Source: Candidatus Lindowbacteria bacterium RIFCSPLOWO2_12_FULL_62_27
GTDB taxonomy: Bacteria; Lindowbacteria; 2-12-FULL-62-27
Assembly: GCA_001784175.1 (NCBI GenBank)
Contig: MFPR01000006.1
Span: forward strand, 62,001 to 126,000
Length of the DNA: 64,000 nucleotides
Direction of reading: 5' to 3'
In this document: positions 35,925 to 43,826 of the stretch, in pieces
Position numbering within the stretch: the first letter of the stretch is position 1
Layout: the number at the start of each line of letters is the position of its first letter
The notes under the pieces: model-generated
Told to the model about the DNA's origin: nothing
What the model saw: the letters and a program-made list of their open reading frames with translations, nothing else
Databases searched by the model: none
Made by a program: the position numbers and the translations under genes

Positions 35925-37178
35925 ATGAATCCACGCGACGATGTGCTCGTCATCGGCGGCGGGGTGATCGGCGTGGCCTGCGCCTATTACCTCTCGAAGG
36001 AAGGCCTGCGGGTGCGGTTGCTCGAGAAGGACCGGATCGGGTCCGGGGCGTCGCACGCCAACTGCGGGCTGATTTCCCCCAGCCACGCCCTGCCGCTGGC
36101 CACGCCCGGCGTCATCGGCAAGGGTCTCCGGTGGCTCCTGCGCAAAGACTCGCCGCTCTACATCAAGGCCCGCTTTGATCCCGCGCTCATGATGTGGCTT
36201 GCGCGGTTCGCCCTTCGATGCAACGACCGCGACATGCGCGCGTCGATCGACGCGCTGTGCCCGATCCTGTCCGGCTCGCGGGCGCTGTACGAGCGGCTCT
36301 TTCAAGAGGAATCAATGGCCTGCGAGTGGTCGCCGTCGGGGTCCCTGTCCGTGTTTCGCACCGAAAAGGAAATGGCCGCGTTCGCGCCGACGGTTGAGCT
36401 CCTCAAGGCGCGCGGAATCGTTGCGGTCGCGCTCACAGACGCGGCGCTGCGGGAAAAGGAACCGGCCGTGCGGGACGATATGTTCGGCGGCTGGTATTTC
36501 AAAATCGACGCGCACCTGCGGCCCGACCGCCTGATGGCGGAATGGCGTCGCATCCTTCTGGAGCGCGGCGTGGCGGTGGAAGAAGACTGCGCCGTTCACT
36601 CGCTCGATGTCTCCGGAGGGTCAGTGCGGTCCGCCGGCACGGCGCGCGGCCGGTTCGCGGCCGATCACTTCGTTCTGGCCGCCGGCGCGTGGTCGCCGCG
36701 TCTTGCGCGCCGGCTGGGCGTGAAACTGCCGATCCAGCCGGCCAAAGGCTACAGCGTGACGATGGGCCGCCCGGCGCGGTGTCCGCGCATGCCCGTGTTT
36801 TTTCAGGAAACCAAAGTCCTCGCCACCCCGTGGCCGAGCGGCTTTCGGCTGGGCGGAACGATGGAGTTTTCAGGATTCGACCCGGCAAAAAGTTCCATCC
36901 GCATTTCGGCCCTTCACCGCGCCGCCGCCGAGTATCTGCATGATCCAGGCAACGGCCCGGCCGGCGAGGAATGGGCCGGCTGGCGGCCGATGACCTGGGA
37001 CAGCCTGCCGGTCATCGATCGCGCGCCGCGTCTCTCAAACCTGACGGTGGCCGCCGGCCACAACATGCTCGGCATGAGCCTCGCGCCGGCCACCGGCAAG
37101 CTCGTCGCGGAACTCCTCGCGGGCCGCGACCCGCACCTGCCTCTCGCCCCCTATGCGCTCCGGAGGTTCGCGGCTTGA
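35925..37178 (+). CDS. FAD-dependent amino-acid oxidoreductase (DadA-like)
   Basis: 417 residues. N-terminal Rossmann FAD motif VLVIGGGVIGVACAYYLSKEG, an isoalloxazine contact region (ANCGLISPSHALPL), and the family C-terminus WRPMTWDSLPVIDRAP, AGHNMLGMSLAPATGKLVAEL. It resembles D-amino-acid dehydrogenase and glycine oxidase-like enzymes that oxidise D-amino acids or N-methylated glycines. Substrate unresolved. The ATG sits right at the predicted start point, so translation may be leaderless. Confidence 0.85.
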   Translation: MNPRDDVLVIGGGVIGVACAYYLSKEGLRVRLLEKDRIGSGASHANCGLISPSHALPLATPGVIGKGLRWLLRKDSPLYIKARFDPALMMWLARFALRCNDRDMRASIDALCPILSGSRALYERLFQEESMACEWSPSGSLSVFRTEKEMAAFAPTVELLKARGIVAVALTDAALREKEPAVRDDMFGGWYFKIDAHLRPDRLMAEWRRILLERGVAVEEDCAVHSLDVSGGSVRSAGTARGRFAADHFVLAAGAWSPRLARRLGVKLPIQPAKGYSVTMGRPARCPRMPVFFQETKVLATPWPSGFRLGGTMEFSGFDPAKSSIRISALHRAAAEYLHDPGNGPAGEEWAGWRPMTWDSLPVIDRAPRLSNLTVAAGHNMLGMSLAPATGKLVAELLAGRDPHLPLAPYALRRFAA

Positions 37179-37211
37179 AAAACGCGCAACAATTTTGGAG
37201 CATTTAGCCAT

Positions 37212-39485
37212 ATGAACCGGTTCGCAGGTATCCGGGAGCGGATCAGCGTCACCGTCATGTCCCTCCTCATTCTCCTCACCGTCGCGGTCACCTGGTCGGT
37301 GGTCGGCTTGATCCGACGGAATACTTTTGCCGAAGTTTCAGACCTGGTCCGGCAGGAATCGCGGACCTTCAAACTCCTCCATCAGCGCCGGGCCGCCGAG
37401 CTTCTGGTCCGCACGCGGTTTCTCGCGGCGGAACCGAAAATCATCGCGGCCCTCGGCACGCCCGACATCGACCGGGAAACCGTGCAGTTTCTGGCGGACG
37501 AAATCCGGGGCGACGGCGATCTCGATTTTCTCCTCATCCGCGGCCGACATCCGCAGGCCGCCGCCGTCTCGATGAAGGGCATCCGGCCGGACGCGGCGGC
37601 GATGGCGGCGCTCAAGCTCCCCCGCTTGGCGGGCGGGTATCTCGTCATCGACGACAAGGATGTCCATGCGGTGTCGGTGCCCGTGTCGATCGGCGGCATG
37701 GTCGTCGGCTCGGTGTCGATCGGCGACTTCATCACCGACGCCCACGTACGGGACCTCAAGCCGATCATTTCCTCCGAGATCATCCTCTGTGTCGGCCCGA
37801 TGGAGGAGCGGATGCGCGTGGCGGCCACCACCCTGAGCCGCGTGTCCCAAACCCGGATCGATGCGGCGCTCGCGGCCGTAACCTCGCCCGGCCCGGCAGA
37901 AGTAGTCCTGCCGCCGGACAGGGAGAGGTTTTTATTTCAGTCCCTGGCGCTGGACGACCATCTCAACGGCTGTTTTCTAAAGTCCCTCGAGCCGGCCGAA
38001 GCGGCCGTGAACGCGGTCCTGAAACGCGCCGTCGTCATCGCCGCCTGCTTTTTGATCCTGTCGTTCCTCGCCGTCAAGAGACTCTCCGAGGCGCTCACGC
38101 GGCCGATTCGAACATTGGCGGAAGGCACCGCATCGATTGCGGCGGGAAACCTGGACATCCGGACCGATGTCCGGTCGCCGACAGAGATGCGGCTTCTCGG
38201 CCAGTCCTTCAACAAAATGGCGGAACGCATCAAGGACCTGCTGGCCGCGGAGGAGCGCGCCAAGGCCGGCCTGGAGGTCCGGGTCGTTGAGCGGACGGCG
38301 GAGCTGGTCGAATCCAACCGTCTGCTGGCCGCGGCGCACCACGATTTGAAGGAACAGACGGCAAAGAGAATCCAGTATGAAAAACTCGCCGGGCTTGGAA
38401 CGCTGGCCGCCGGCATCGCGCACGAGATCAACAACCCGCTTACCGTGGTCATCGGCCGCTCTCAGGCCTTGTCCGAGTCGCTGAACGAGCCTCTCGCCAA
38501 AAAAACGGCCGAGACCATTTCCCGGGCCGCCGCGCGGTGCGGCGAGATCGTCAAAAGCATCCTGCGGTTCGCGCGCCAAGAAGGCCCGCGGCGCATGCCG
38601 GTCCACGTGAATTTGATGATCGACCTCGCGCTGGAGACGATCCAGACCCGGGAGGATTTCAAGTCCATCCGGATCGTCCGGGACTACCGCCCGGACCTGC
38701 CCTACGTGCTGATGGACGAAGTCCTGATGCAGCAGGCGATTTTCAATGTCGCCCTGAACGCGTTCCAGTGCATGCGGGAGTCGCGCGGCCGGGGCACGCT
38801 GACGGCGCGCACCGGCGTGGCCGGCAAAAAACTCAGGATGAGTTTCGCCGACGACGGCCCGGGCATGACCGCCGAAGTCGCGGCCCGGATCTTCGACCCG
38901 TTCTTCACCACGAAGGACGTCGGCCAGGGCAGCGGACTGGGGATGAGCGTGGCGCACGGGATCGTGGAGCAGCACGGAGGGAACATCTTTGTCGAGAAGA
39001 CCGGCCCGGCCGGAACCACGGTCACGCTCGAGGTGCCGCTGCTCACGGAGATTCCGTTTCCGGAGGAGGAGAAGCAGCGGGCCGCCGGGCCGCGCGGGGT
39101 GTCGATCAAGGACAAGCGCGTCCTCGTGGTCGACGACGAGCGTGACATCCGCGACTTGATGAAGAGTTTTCTCGAGCACCAGGGCTGCCATGTGACGTGC
39201 GCCGAGAGCGGCGAAGCGGCGCTGGAGGCCCTGCGCGGCGCCGGCGACTACGACATCTTATTCGTGGACGTTCGCATGCCGGGCATGGACGGATCGGAAC
39301 TCTACCGGCAGATCACAGCGCGGAGCGGCGGCCTGGCCTCGAGGATCGTGTTTGTGACGGGGGACACGATGAGCGAGGAGACGCAACGGTTTCTGAAGGA
39401 CACCGGATGCGAGTCGATCACCAAACCGTTTAAAATGCAGCTCCTGGCCGAAATGGTCGGAAAAGTCACGCAGGCGGCCGGCTGA
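37212..39485 (+). CDS. Membrane hybrid histidine kinase with C-terminal receiver
   Basis: 757 residues. TM1 about 13-33, a periplasmic sensor region 34-275 (dCache-like features: LDFLLIRGRHPQ, IDDKDVHAVSVPV), TM2 about 276-296, HAMP (LTRPIRTLAEGTASIAAGNL), coiled coil, HisKA with His404 in LAAGIAHEINNPLT, HATPase (NVALNAFQCM, DDGPGM, GSGLGMS) and a receiver with Asp686 (FVDVRMPGMDG). Its last 20 bases overlap the convergent HD-GYP gene. Output partner unknown. Confidence 0.88.
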   Translation: MNRFAGIRERISVTVMSLLILLTVAVTWSVVGLIRRNTFAEVSDLVRQESRTFKLLHQRRAAELLVRTRFLAAEPKIIAALGTPDIDRETVQFLADEIRGDGDLDFLLIRGRHPQAAAVSMKGIRPDAAAMAALKLPRLAGGYLVIDDKDVHAVSVPVSIGGMVVGSVSIGDFITDAHVRDLKPIISSEIILCVGPMEERMRVAATTLSRVSQTRIDAALAAVTSPGPAEVVLPPDRERFLFQSLALDDHLNGCFLKSLEPAEAAVNAVLKRAVVIAACFLILSFLAVKRLSEALTRPIRTLAEGTASIAAGNLDIRTDVRSPTEMRLLGQSFNKMAERIKDLLAAEERAKAGLEVRVVERTAELVESNRLLAAAHHDLKEQTAKRIQYEKLAGLGTLAAGIAHEINNPLTVVIGRSQALSESLNEPLAKKTAETISRAAARCGEIVKSILRFARQEGPRRMPVHVNLMIDLALETIQTREDFKSIRIVRDYRPDLPYVLMDEVLMQQAIFNVALNAFQCMRESRGRGTLTARTGVAGKKLRMSFADDGPGMTAEVAARIFDPFFTTKDVGQGSGLGMSVAHGIVEQHGGNIFVEKTGPAGTTVTLEVPLLTEIPFPEEEKQRAAGPRGVSIKDKRVLVVDDERDIRDLMKSFLEHQGCHVTCAESGEAALEALRGAGDYDILFVDVRMPGMDGSELYRQITARSGGLASRIVFVTGDTMSEETQRFLKDTGCESITKPFKMQLLAEMVGKVTQAAG

Positions 39486-41319
39486 TAAGCCGGCGGACTT
39501 CCTCCTCCGTTTCGACGACGTGCATGGGCAGCCAATCCGAAAATTCCACCAGTCTCTTCCGGACGTCGCCGTTGGAGTGAATGATGATGCGCCGGCCGCG
39601 GCCGTTCCATTTCGATCCGATCCTGAACAACGCCCAGAGGCCTGAATCCGTCGCAAGGCCGATGTCCTTCAGATCAATCACGACGAGCGCGGTCCGCCGC
39701 TCGAGTTCCTGCGTCGTTTTCTCCAGGAGGAATCGGCCGGCCGGCAGAGAAAGATCGCCCTCCAGTTTCAAGCGCGGACATCCCCCGAACTGGTCCTCGG
39801 CGGCGCTGAACGCCAGCTCCTTTTCCTCGAACCGGATGCAGTCGATGAAGACCTTGACCAGTTGCGGATCGAACTGCGTCCCCACGCCTTTTCGAAGCTC
39901 TCCCACGGCCTCCTCGAACGACCGCGCCTTCCGGTAGGGCCGGTCGGTCGTCATCGCGTCGAAGGCGTCGGCGATGGACACGACGCGCGCCGCCAGCGGA
40001 ATCTGATCGCCCTTCAGGCCGTCCGGATAACCCTTCCCGTCCCACCGCTCGTGATGGTGCCGGACCACCACGCGTGCGGATTCCAGAAGTCTCACGCCGG
40101 ACAGAAGATCGTCGCCGACGGGCGGATGGAGCCGCATCTCCCGGAATTCGGCGTCGGTGAGCGCGCCCGGCTTTCGGAGGATCGCGTCCGGAATGGAGAT
40201 CTTGCCGATGTCGTGCAGGAGCGCGCCCAGCCGGATGTGATCGATCTCGTCCTCCTTCAGCCGCAGCGCGCGGGCGAGCGCGGTGGAATAGGCCATGACG
40301 TTTTCCGCGTGCATCGACGTGTAGGCGTCGCGCGCCTCGACCATGGACGCCAGCGCCGCAAGCACGCTCATCAGCGCCTCGCGCGTTTCAAACTCGGTCT
40401 TCGCCTGAAGCAGAATCAGCGACACGAGGTCGGCGAAAACGCAGAAGGTCGATAGCTTGTCGTCCGTGAGCCGGCCTTCGTGCTCGAGGACCGACACGAC
40501 GAGGACCCCGATGGCCGCGCCGTAGGCCTTGAGCGGGATGCACGCGTACTCCTTCGCGTAGGTCTTGTCCTTGGCGGCCTGGCCGAGGAGCCACGCGTAA
40601 TATACGGGGTCCTCGGCGCGGTCCCGGCAGACTTCCATTTCTCCCAGAAGCGACGCCCGGCAAATAGCGTGCGCGATTTCAACGCCCGGTTTCATCTCCA
40701 GCGCATATTCCTGCGCGCGGATGTAACTTTCGGGCAGGCCCACGCCAGCCATGCCGCGGATGCGGTTTCCGGTTTCGGTGACCAGAAACAGGACCACGCG
40801 CGAAAACCCGAACGCGGCCTTGATTTCCTCGCAGACGGCCATGAGGCGCGCCTCGTAGCCGGGCGTCGACAGGACTTTCTGGCACATCGTCAGCGCAAGC
40901 CGCATCGGGACATCGTCGGCCCGGCGCCGTTCTTCGCGCGCCTCGATCAGTGCCGTCACCCGGCGCAGCGCCGCCGGCAGGTAGGCGAGCCGGCTTTTCT
41001 GTATGACGTCCGTGGCGCCGCGCTGGAGGACATCGAGCAAGAGATCATGGGCAAAGGAGTCGGACAGGAGAATGAAAGGGACTTCCGGGCAATGCTGTTT
41101 TGCCAGAAGCAGGGCCGACACCCCGTCAAAGGACGGCAGGCCGAGGTCAGCGAGGATGACGTCCGGGCCGGCTTTTATTTTTTCCAGAAAATTATTTTTT
41201 GTTTCGACCCGCTCCATCTCAAACGCAAACCCGGCCCGGCGCAGTTCCATCTCAATGTTCCCCGCCTCCTCCGGATCGTGCTCCAGGAGCAGGATCCGCA
41301 ACGCCCGATTCAATGTCAC
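39466..41319 (-). CDS. REC-GAF-HD-GYP-STAS protein, putative c-di-GMP phosphodiesterase
   Basis: 617 residues. Receiver-like domain 1-125 (ILLLEHDPEEAGNIE; LADLGLPSFDG), GAF about 140-310, HD-GYP about 320-510 with LLHDIGK near 366-372, HHHERWDGKGYPDGL and the downstream Rossmann-like helix ending DAMTTDRPYRKA, then a C-terminal STAS-like domain (SLPAGRFLLEKTTQELERR, ALVVIDLKDIGLATD). HD-GYP enzymes hydrolyse cyclic di-GMP. A STAS tail is unusual. GTG start with GGAGG; the stop of a small gene overlaps it (GTGA). Confidence 0.85.
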   Translation of the reverse strand: MTLNRALRILLLEHDPEEAGNIEMELRRAGFAFEMERVETKNNFLEKIKAGPDVILADLGLPSFDGVSALLLAKQHCPEVPFILLSDSFAHDLLLDVLQRGATDVIQKSRLAYLPAALRRVTALIEAREERRRADDVPMRLALTMCQKVLSTPGYEARLMAVCEEIKAAFGFSRVVLFLVTETGNRIRGMAGVGLPESYIRAQEYALEMKPGVEIAHAICRASLLGEMEVCRDRAEDPVYYAWLLGQAAKDKTYAKEYACIPLKAYGAAIGVLVVSVLEHEGRLTDDKLSTFCVFADLVSLILLQAKTEFETREALMSVLAALASMVEARDAYTSMHAENVMAYSTALARALRLKEDEIDHIRLGALLHDIGKISIPDAILRKPGALTDAEFREMRLHPPVGDDLLSGVRLLESARVVVRHHHERWDGKGYPDGLKGDQIPLAARVVSIADAFDAMTTDRPYRKARSFEEAVGELRKGVGTQFDPQLVKVFIDCIRFEEKELAFSAAEDQFGGCPRLKLEGDLSLPAGRFLLEKTTQELERRTALVVIDLKDIGLATDSGLWALFRIGSKWNGRGRRIIIHSNGDVRKRLVEFSDWLPMHVVETEEEVRRLISRPPA

Positions 41320-41615
41320 CGCGGCCTCCGCACCGCCCCCGGCGCCCGGCCCGGCGAAGCGGGTCGGAGCTGGAGAGACTCGCGCAGATGGATGGCCAGA
41401 ACGTTGATGTGGTTCAGAATGTCCGTGACGTCCGCCGCCTCCGGCAGGTCACGCTTCATCAATTTTCTTTCGAGCTTCAGGCACTTGAACGCAATCCGCC
41501 CGACCTGTTGGGACAGGTCGTCCATGTCGTCCGGGTTTTGGGCGTTCAGTTTGTGTTGAATCTCCCTCCATGCCGTGTCCATGGCGCATTTCCGCGCCCG
41601 CTTTTCCGCTTTCAA
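41316..41615 (-). CDS. Small protein of unknown function
   Basis: 99 residues from TTG 41615, which has AAGGAGG eight bases upstream (a longer form from 41711 lacks this). The middle is helical and charged (NPDDMDDLSQQVGRIAFKCL, KLERKLMKRDLPEAADVTD); the last 20 residues are Pro/Arg-rich. I recognise no family. It precedes and overlaps the HD-GYP gene, so it may modulate that pathway. Confidence 0.5.
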   Translation of the reverse strand: MKAEKRARKCAMDTAWREIQHKLNAQNPDDMDDLSQQVGRIAFKCLKLERKLMKRDLPEAADVTDILNHINVLAIHLRESLQLRPASPGRAPGAVRRPR

Positions 41616-41817
41616 GATAGACGCCTCCTTCTTCCCCGGGTATTGTGGAATCCCGGCGATTTCAAGCCCCTTCAGGCAATACGAATCCCCTTCCTTTTGT
41701 GCGACGCGCAAAAAAGGAGCGGCTCCCGTCCGGATCTATTTTTTCTCGATATAGTCGCGAGTATCAACCCAAACGGAGGATAAATCAAGTCCCGGCGATG
41801 GAATTTCCGAAATATTT

Positions 41818-41834
41818 TTCCCCCCTTTACAAGG
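41818..41834. repeat. Short C/G-rich hairpin repeat
   Basis: CCCCCCTTTACAAGGGGG forms a tight stem followed by TGAGAGGG; a common genome-scattered type. It stands at the 3' end of higA, but no U-run follows on either strand, so I do not call it a terminator. Confidence 0.45.
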
Positions 41835-41845
41835 GGGTGAGAGGG

Positions 41846-42142
41846 TTACGCCGGTAAAAGATCAATCTTCAGACGTGCGCCAGTCGCTTCAGCAATCTTT
41901 TCCAGTGTTTTTAAAGTAAAGCCTTCGTATTCCCCGCTTTCGATCCTTGATACGGCCTGCTGGCTGGTTCCCATCGCCTTCGCCAACTCTTTCTGGGTCA
42001 GACCCCTTCTCTCCCGGAGTTTGGAGATTTTGATGGCCAGCGCAAGCGCACGGCGTTCCTCGTCAAAATGTTTCCTGAATTCGGGATCCTTCAATTCCTT
42101 TTTGAGGTGTTCCTGAAAAGTTCTGATCTTCGGTTTTCTCAT
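41846..42142 (-). CDS. higA: HigA-like XRE antitoxin
   Basis: 98 residues. An N-terminal helix (TFQEHLKKELKDPEFRKHFDEE) precedes an XRE HTH (LRERRGLTQKELAKAMGTSQ, AVSRIESGEYEGFTLKTLEK, ATGARLKIDL). This matches antitoxins paired with HigB/RelE-type toxins. It starts 6 bp after the toxin stop with AGGAGG in front. Represses its own promoter with the toxin as corepressor, by family. Confidence 0.88.
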   Translation of the reverse strand: MRKPKIRTFQEHLKKELKDPEFRKHFDEERRALALAIKISKLRERRGLTQKELAKAMGTSQQAVSRIESGEYEGFTLKTLEKIAEATGARLKIDLLPA

Positions 42143-42148
42143 GGGCGT

Positions 42149-42502
42149 TCAACCTCCTCTCGGGTGTCTGGCGATCCAGTCCGCCATGCGGCTTTCCGCT
42201 AAAGTGATATCGCTCTCCTTCAGCTTCGGCGTTGTCTTCAGCAGGGCGTGAAGCAACACAATGCGTCCTTCAAGAAAGAAAAAGTGCAAAATCCGGTATT
42301 TTTTTGAACCCATCTGAACCCTCAATTCCCGAATCTTTCCACGTACGTGATCCGCGTACGGCCGTTTAAGATCGGGACCGTATTGAGCCAACAGGTCGAT
42401 ATGGGCCATGACCTTCGCACGAGACTTCTTGTCCATGTTGTCCAAGAACTCAAGGACAGGTTGGTCTCCTCGTTCCGTGCTGTAGTAAATAAGCGAGTAC
42501 AC
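42149..42502 (-). CDS. higB: HigB/RelE-family toxin (Gp49-like)
   Basis: 117 residues. It begins YSLIYYSTERGDQPVLEFLDNM, the usual opening of phage Gp49-like HigB toxins, and continues to GKIRELRVQMGSKKYRILHFFF and VLLHALLKTTPKL (the KT.KTP block). RelE-type enzymes cleave mRNA at the ribosome. The ATG at 42517 lies within the promoter; GTG 42502 is at the predicted transcription start and matches the family start, so the mRNA is probably leaderless. Confidence 0.82.
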   Translation of the reverse strand: MYSLIYYSTERGDQPVLEFLDNMDKKSRAKVMAHIDLLAQYGPDLKRPYADHVRGKIRELRVQMGSKKYRILHFFFLEGRIVLLHALLKTTPKLKESDITLAESRMADWIARHPRGG

Positions 42503-42508
42503 GCAGAA

Positions 42509-42537
42509 AATATACATCAGAACTGATGTATTGTCAA
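42509..42537 (-). promoter_or_regulatory. higBA promoter and perfect palindromic operator
   Basis: TTGACA (42537-42532), 17-bp spacer, TATATT (42514-42509). The spacer holds the perfect palindrome ATACATCA (42512-42519) / TGATGTAT (42524-42531) with a 4-bp centre. HigA is the expected binder. Confidence 0.8.
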
Positions 42538-42562
42538 ATTTGGAAAATTTTCTCATCAGATG

Positions 42563-42815
42563 GTGCCAGGTATTGAGTTTTTGGGGAAAGGACGCCATTC
42601 AAATAAAGGCGGGGGTCTTGCACATGAGACCGCACCGAATTCGAGCGCCGGGGACTTTGTCCCACGAGACCTCGCGTGGAAATCCGGATGGTCGAAATAG
42701 CCGGCACGATCCGGCGAACGACCCCCGCCGCCGTCCGATTCGATGGGTTTTTCTCACTATCATATCTGACCGTTTGGCGTTCTTTCCAAAACTCATAAAC
42801 TCAATACCTGGCACT
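42563..42815. mobile_element. 253-bp inverted-repeat element (second MITE family)
   Basis: Perfect 18-bp terminal inverted repeats: GTGCCAGGTATTGAGTTT at 42563-42580 and its complement at 42798-42815, extending imperfectly inwards (TTGGGGAAAGGACGCC against GGCGTTCTTTCC). A nested inverted repeat (42608-42617 with 42720-42729) gives further pairing. No gene inside. The GTGCC-starting ends resemble RAYT-mobilised repeats, but differ from the 12889/57226 family; no matching transposase is in the window. Confidence 0.65.
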
Positions 42816-42870
42816 ATCAGCCCCTATCAGCCCTGGCACTATCAGCCCTACTATCATCCCTATCAGCCCC
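42809..42870. repeat. Short tandem CTATCAGCCC repeats at the element edge
   Basis: About five imperfect CTATCAGCCC units. They include a duplicate of the element's right end, CCTGGCACTATCAGCCC, at 42809-42825 and 42834-42850 (second copy CCCTGG...). They suggest slippage or repeated insertion at this site. Confidence 0.6.
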
Positions 42871-42881
42871 TCGGACCGCGC

Positions 42882-43826
42882 TTATTCAACCCCCAAGAGC
42901 TTCTTGTATTCGGTGATGGCCTCCGGTGTGAGCGGGCGGCCGCTGTTTTCCGGTCTGGCGTCAACCCCATAAAACACCGCGTGCGCTTCATCCGGCTCGG
43001 CCAAGAAGATGGACGAAAGCAGACGCCATTGGCCCTTCGAACCGACTTCCTCCGTCACGCGTAGAAACTGATGAATATTGTTTTTCGTGCTGTATACATT
43101 GCGGGTAATCAGGAAGAACAAGTTCTCTTCGTCGTCTTCTGTTTCCTTGCTGGGTTCTCCGTCGTCCCCGTCCGCCCCACGCCGCTTCCGCACGTCCTTT
43201 TCGGCATCGTCGGACCTCGGCGATTCCCGAACCAGTGGAACGATTTGAGGCGCCGCAAATCCAACCCCCCGGCATTCGTCGGTCGTACCCCACATTACGT
43301 CCGGATCCATCCCTTTCGTATCCTCGGGGCGGACGCAGAAAACCTCCTCGAAATCGTGTTCGAATGAAGAAGCCCACAACATGGAAGATCCAAGGCGGAC
43401 GAAGTCCAGCGCATCGGTTTCGGTTCGGATCTTGACATAGCCACGAAGGTCGTTGAGCGTCTGAACAGGACGAATCAGAGTGTCGCCTTCCACCAGTTTG
43501 ATGTCGAATCTGCCGGCTCGTCGTGCCTCTTTGGATTGTTTTTGGATTTTCACAAGGTACATCTTGGGCGGCACCCCCCAGAGTGCCCCCCCCTTCATAT
43601 GCCCACTCTTGTTTTCCACTAATATCAAAACTTTTTCTTTCATCATCGGTCTGGACAAATGAAGACCGGCCTTTTTCGTACTTCTATCTATTCGATGAAA
43701 CCGCATTCCGGCAAAGTCGATGTGACCGCCAACGACAGACGGATACCACAGATTTTCGGCAGACGACGCCTGAACTGACAAAACGCCAATACTCATACAG
43801 AGTAAAAAGATTCTGACTATGCGCAT
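42882..43826 (-). CDS. Exported protein of unknown function
   Basis: 314 residues. Signal peptide about 1-23 (SVQASSA). The rest is mixed alpha/beta with a charged, low-complexity stretch (DAEKDVRKRRGADGDDGEPS, KETEDDEEN) near residue 215. No domain recognised. Its ATG overlaps the stop of the upstream exported protein by 10 bp, so the two act together. AT content is somewhat higher than in the neighbours, consistent with acquisition. Confidence 0.6.
   Translation of the reverse strand: MRIVRIFLLCMSIGVLSVQASSAENLWYPSVVGGHIDFAGMRFHRIDRSTKKAGLHLSRPMMKEKVLILVENKSGHMKGGALWGVPPKMYLVKIQKQSKEARRAGRFDIKLVEGDTLIRPVQTLNDLRGYVKIRTETDALDFVRLGSSMLWASSFEHDFEEVFCVRPEDTKGMDPDVMWGTTDECRGVGFAAPQIVPLVRESPRSDDAEKDVRKRRGADGDDGEPSKETEDDEENLFFLITRNVYSTKNNIHQFLRVTEEVGSKGQWRLLSSIFLAEPDEAHAVFYGVDARPENSGRPLTPEAITEYKKLLGVE

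Noticed and set aside
42809-42870. A CRISPR array
   Set aside because: Units are about 10 bp, irregular and without unique spacers; no cas genes are present.
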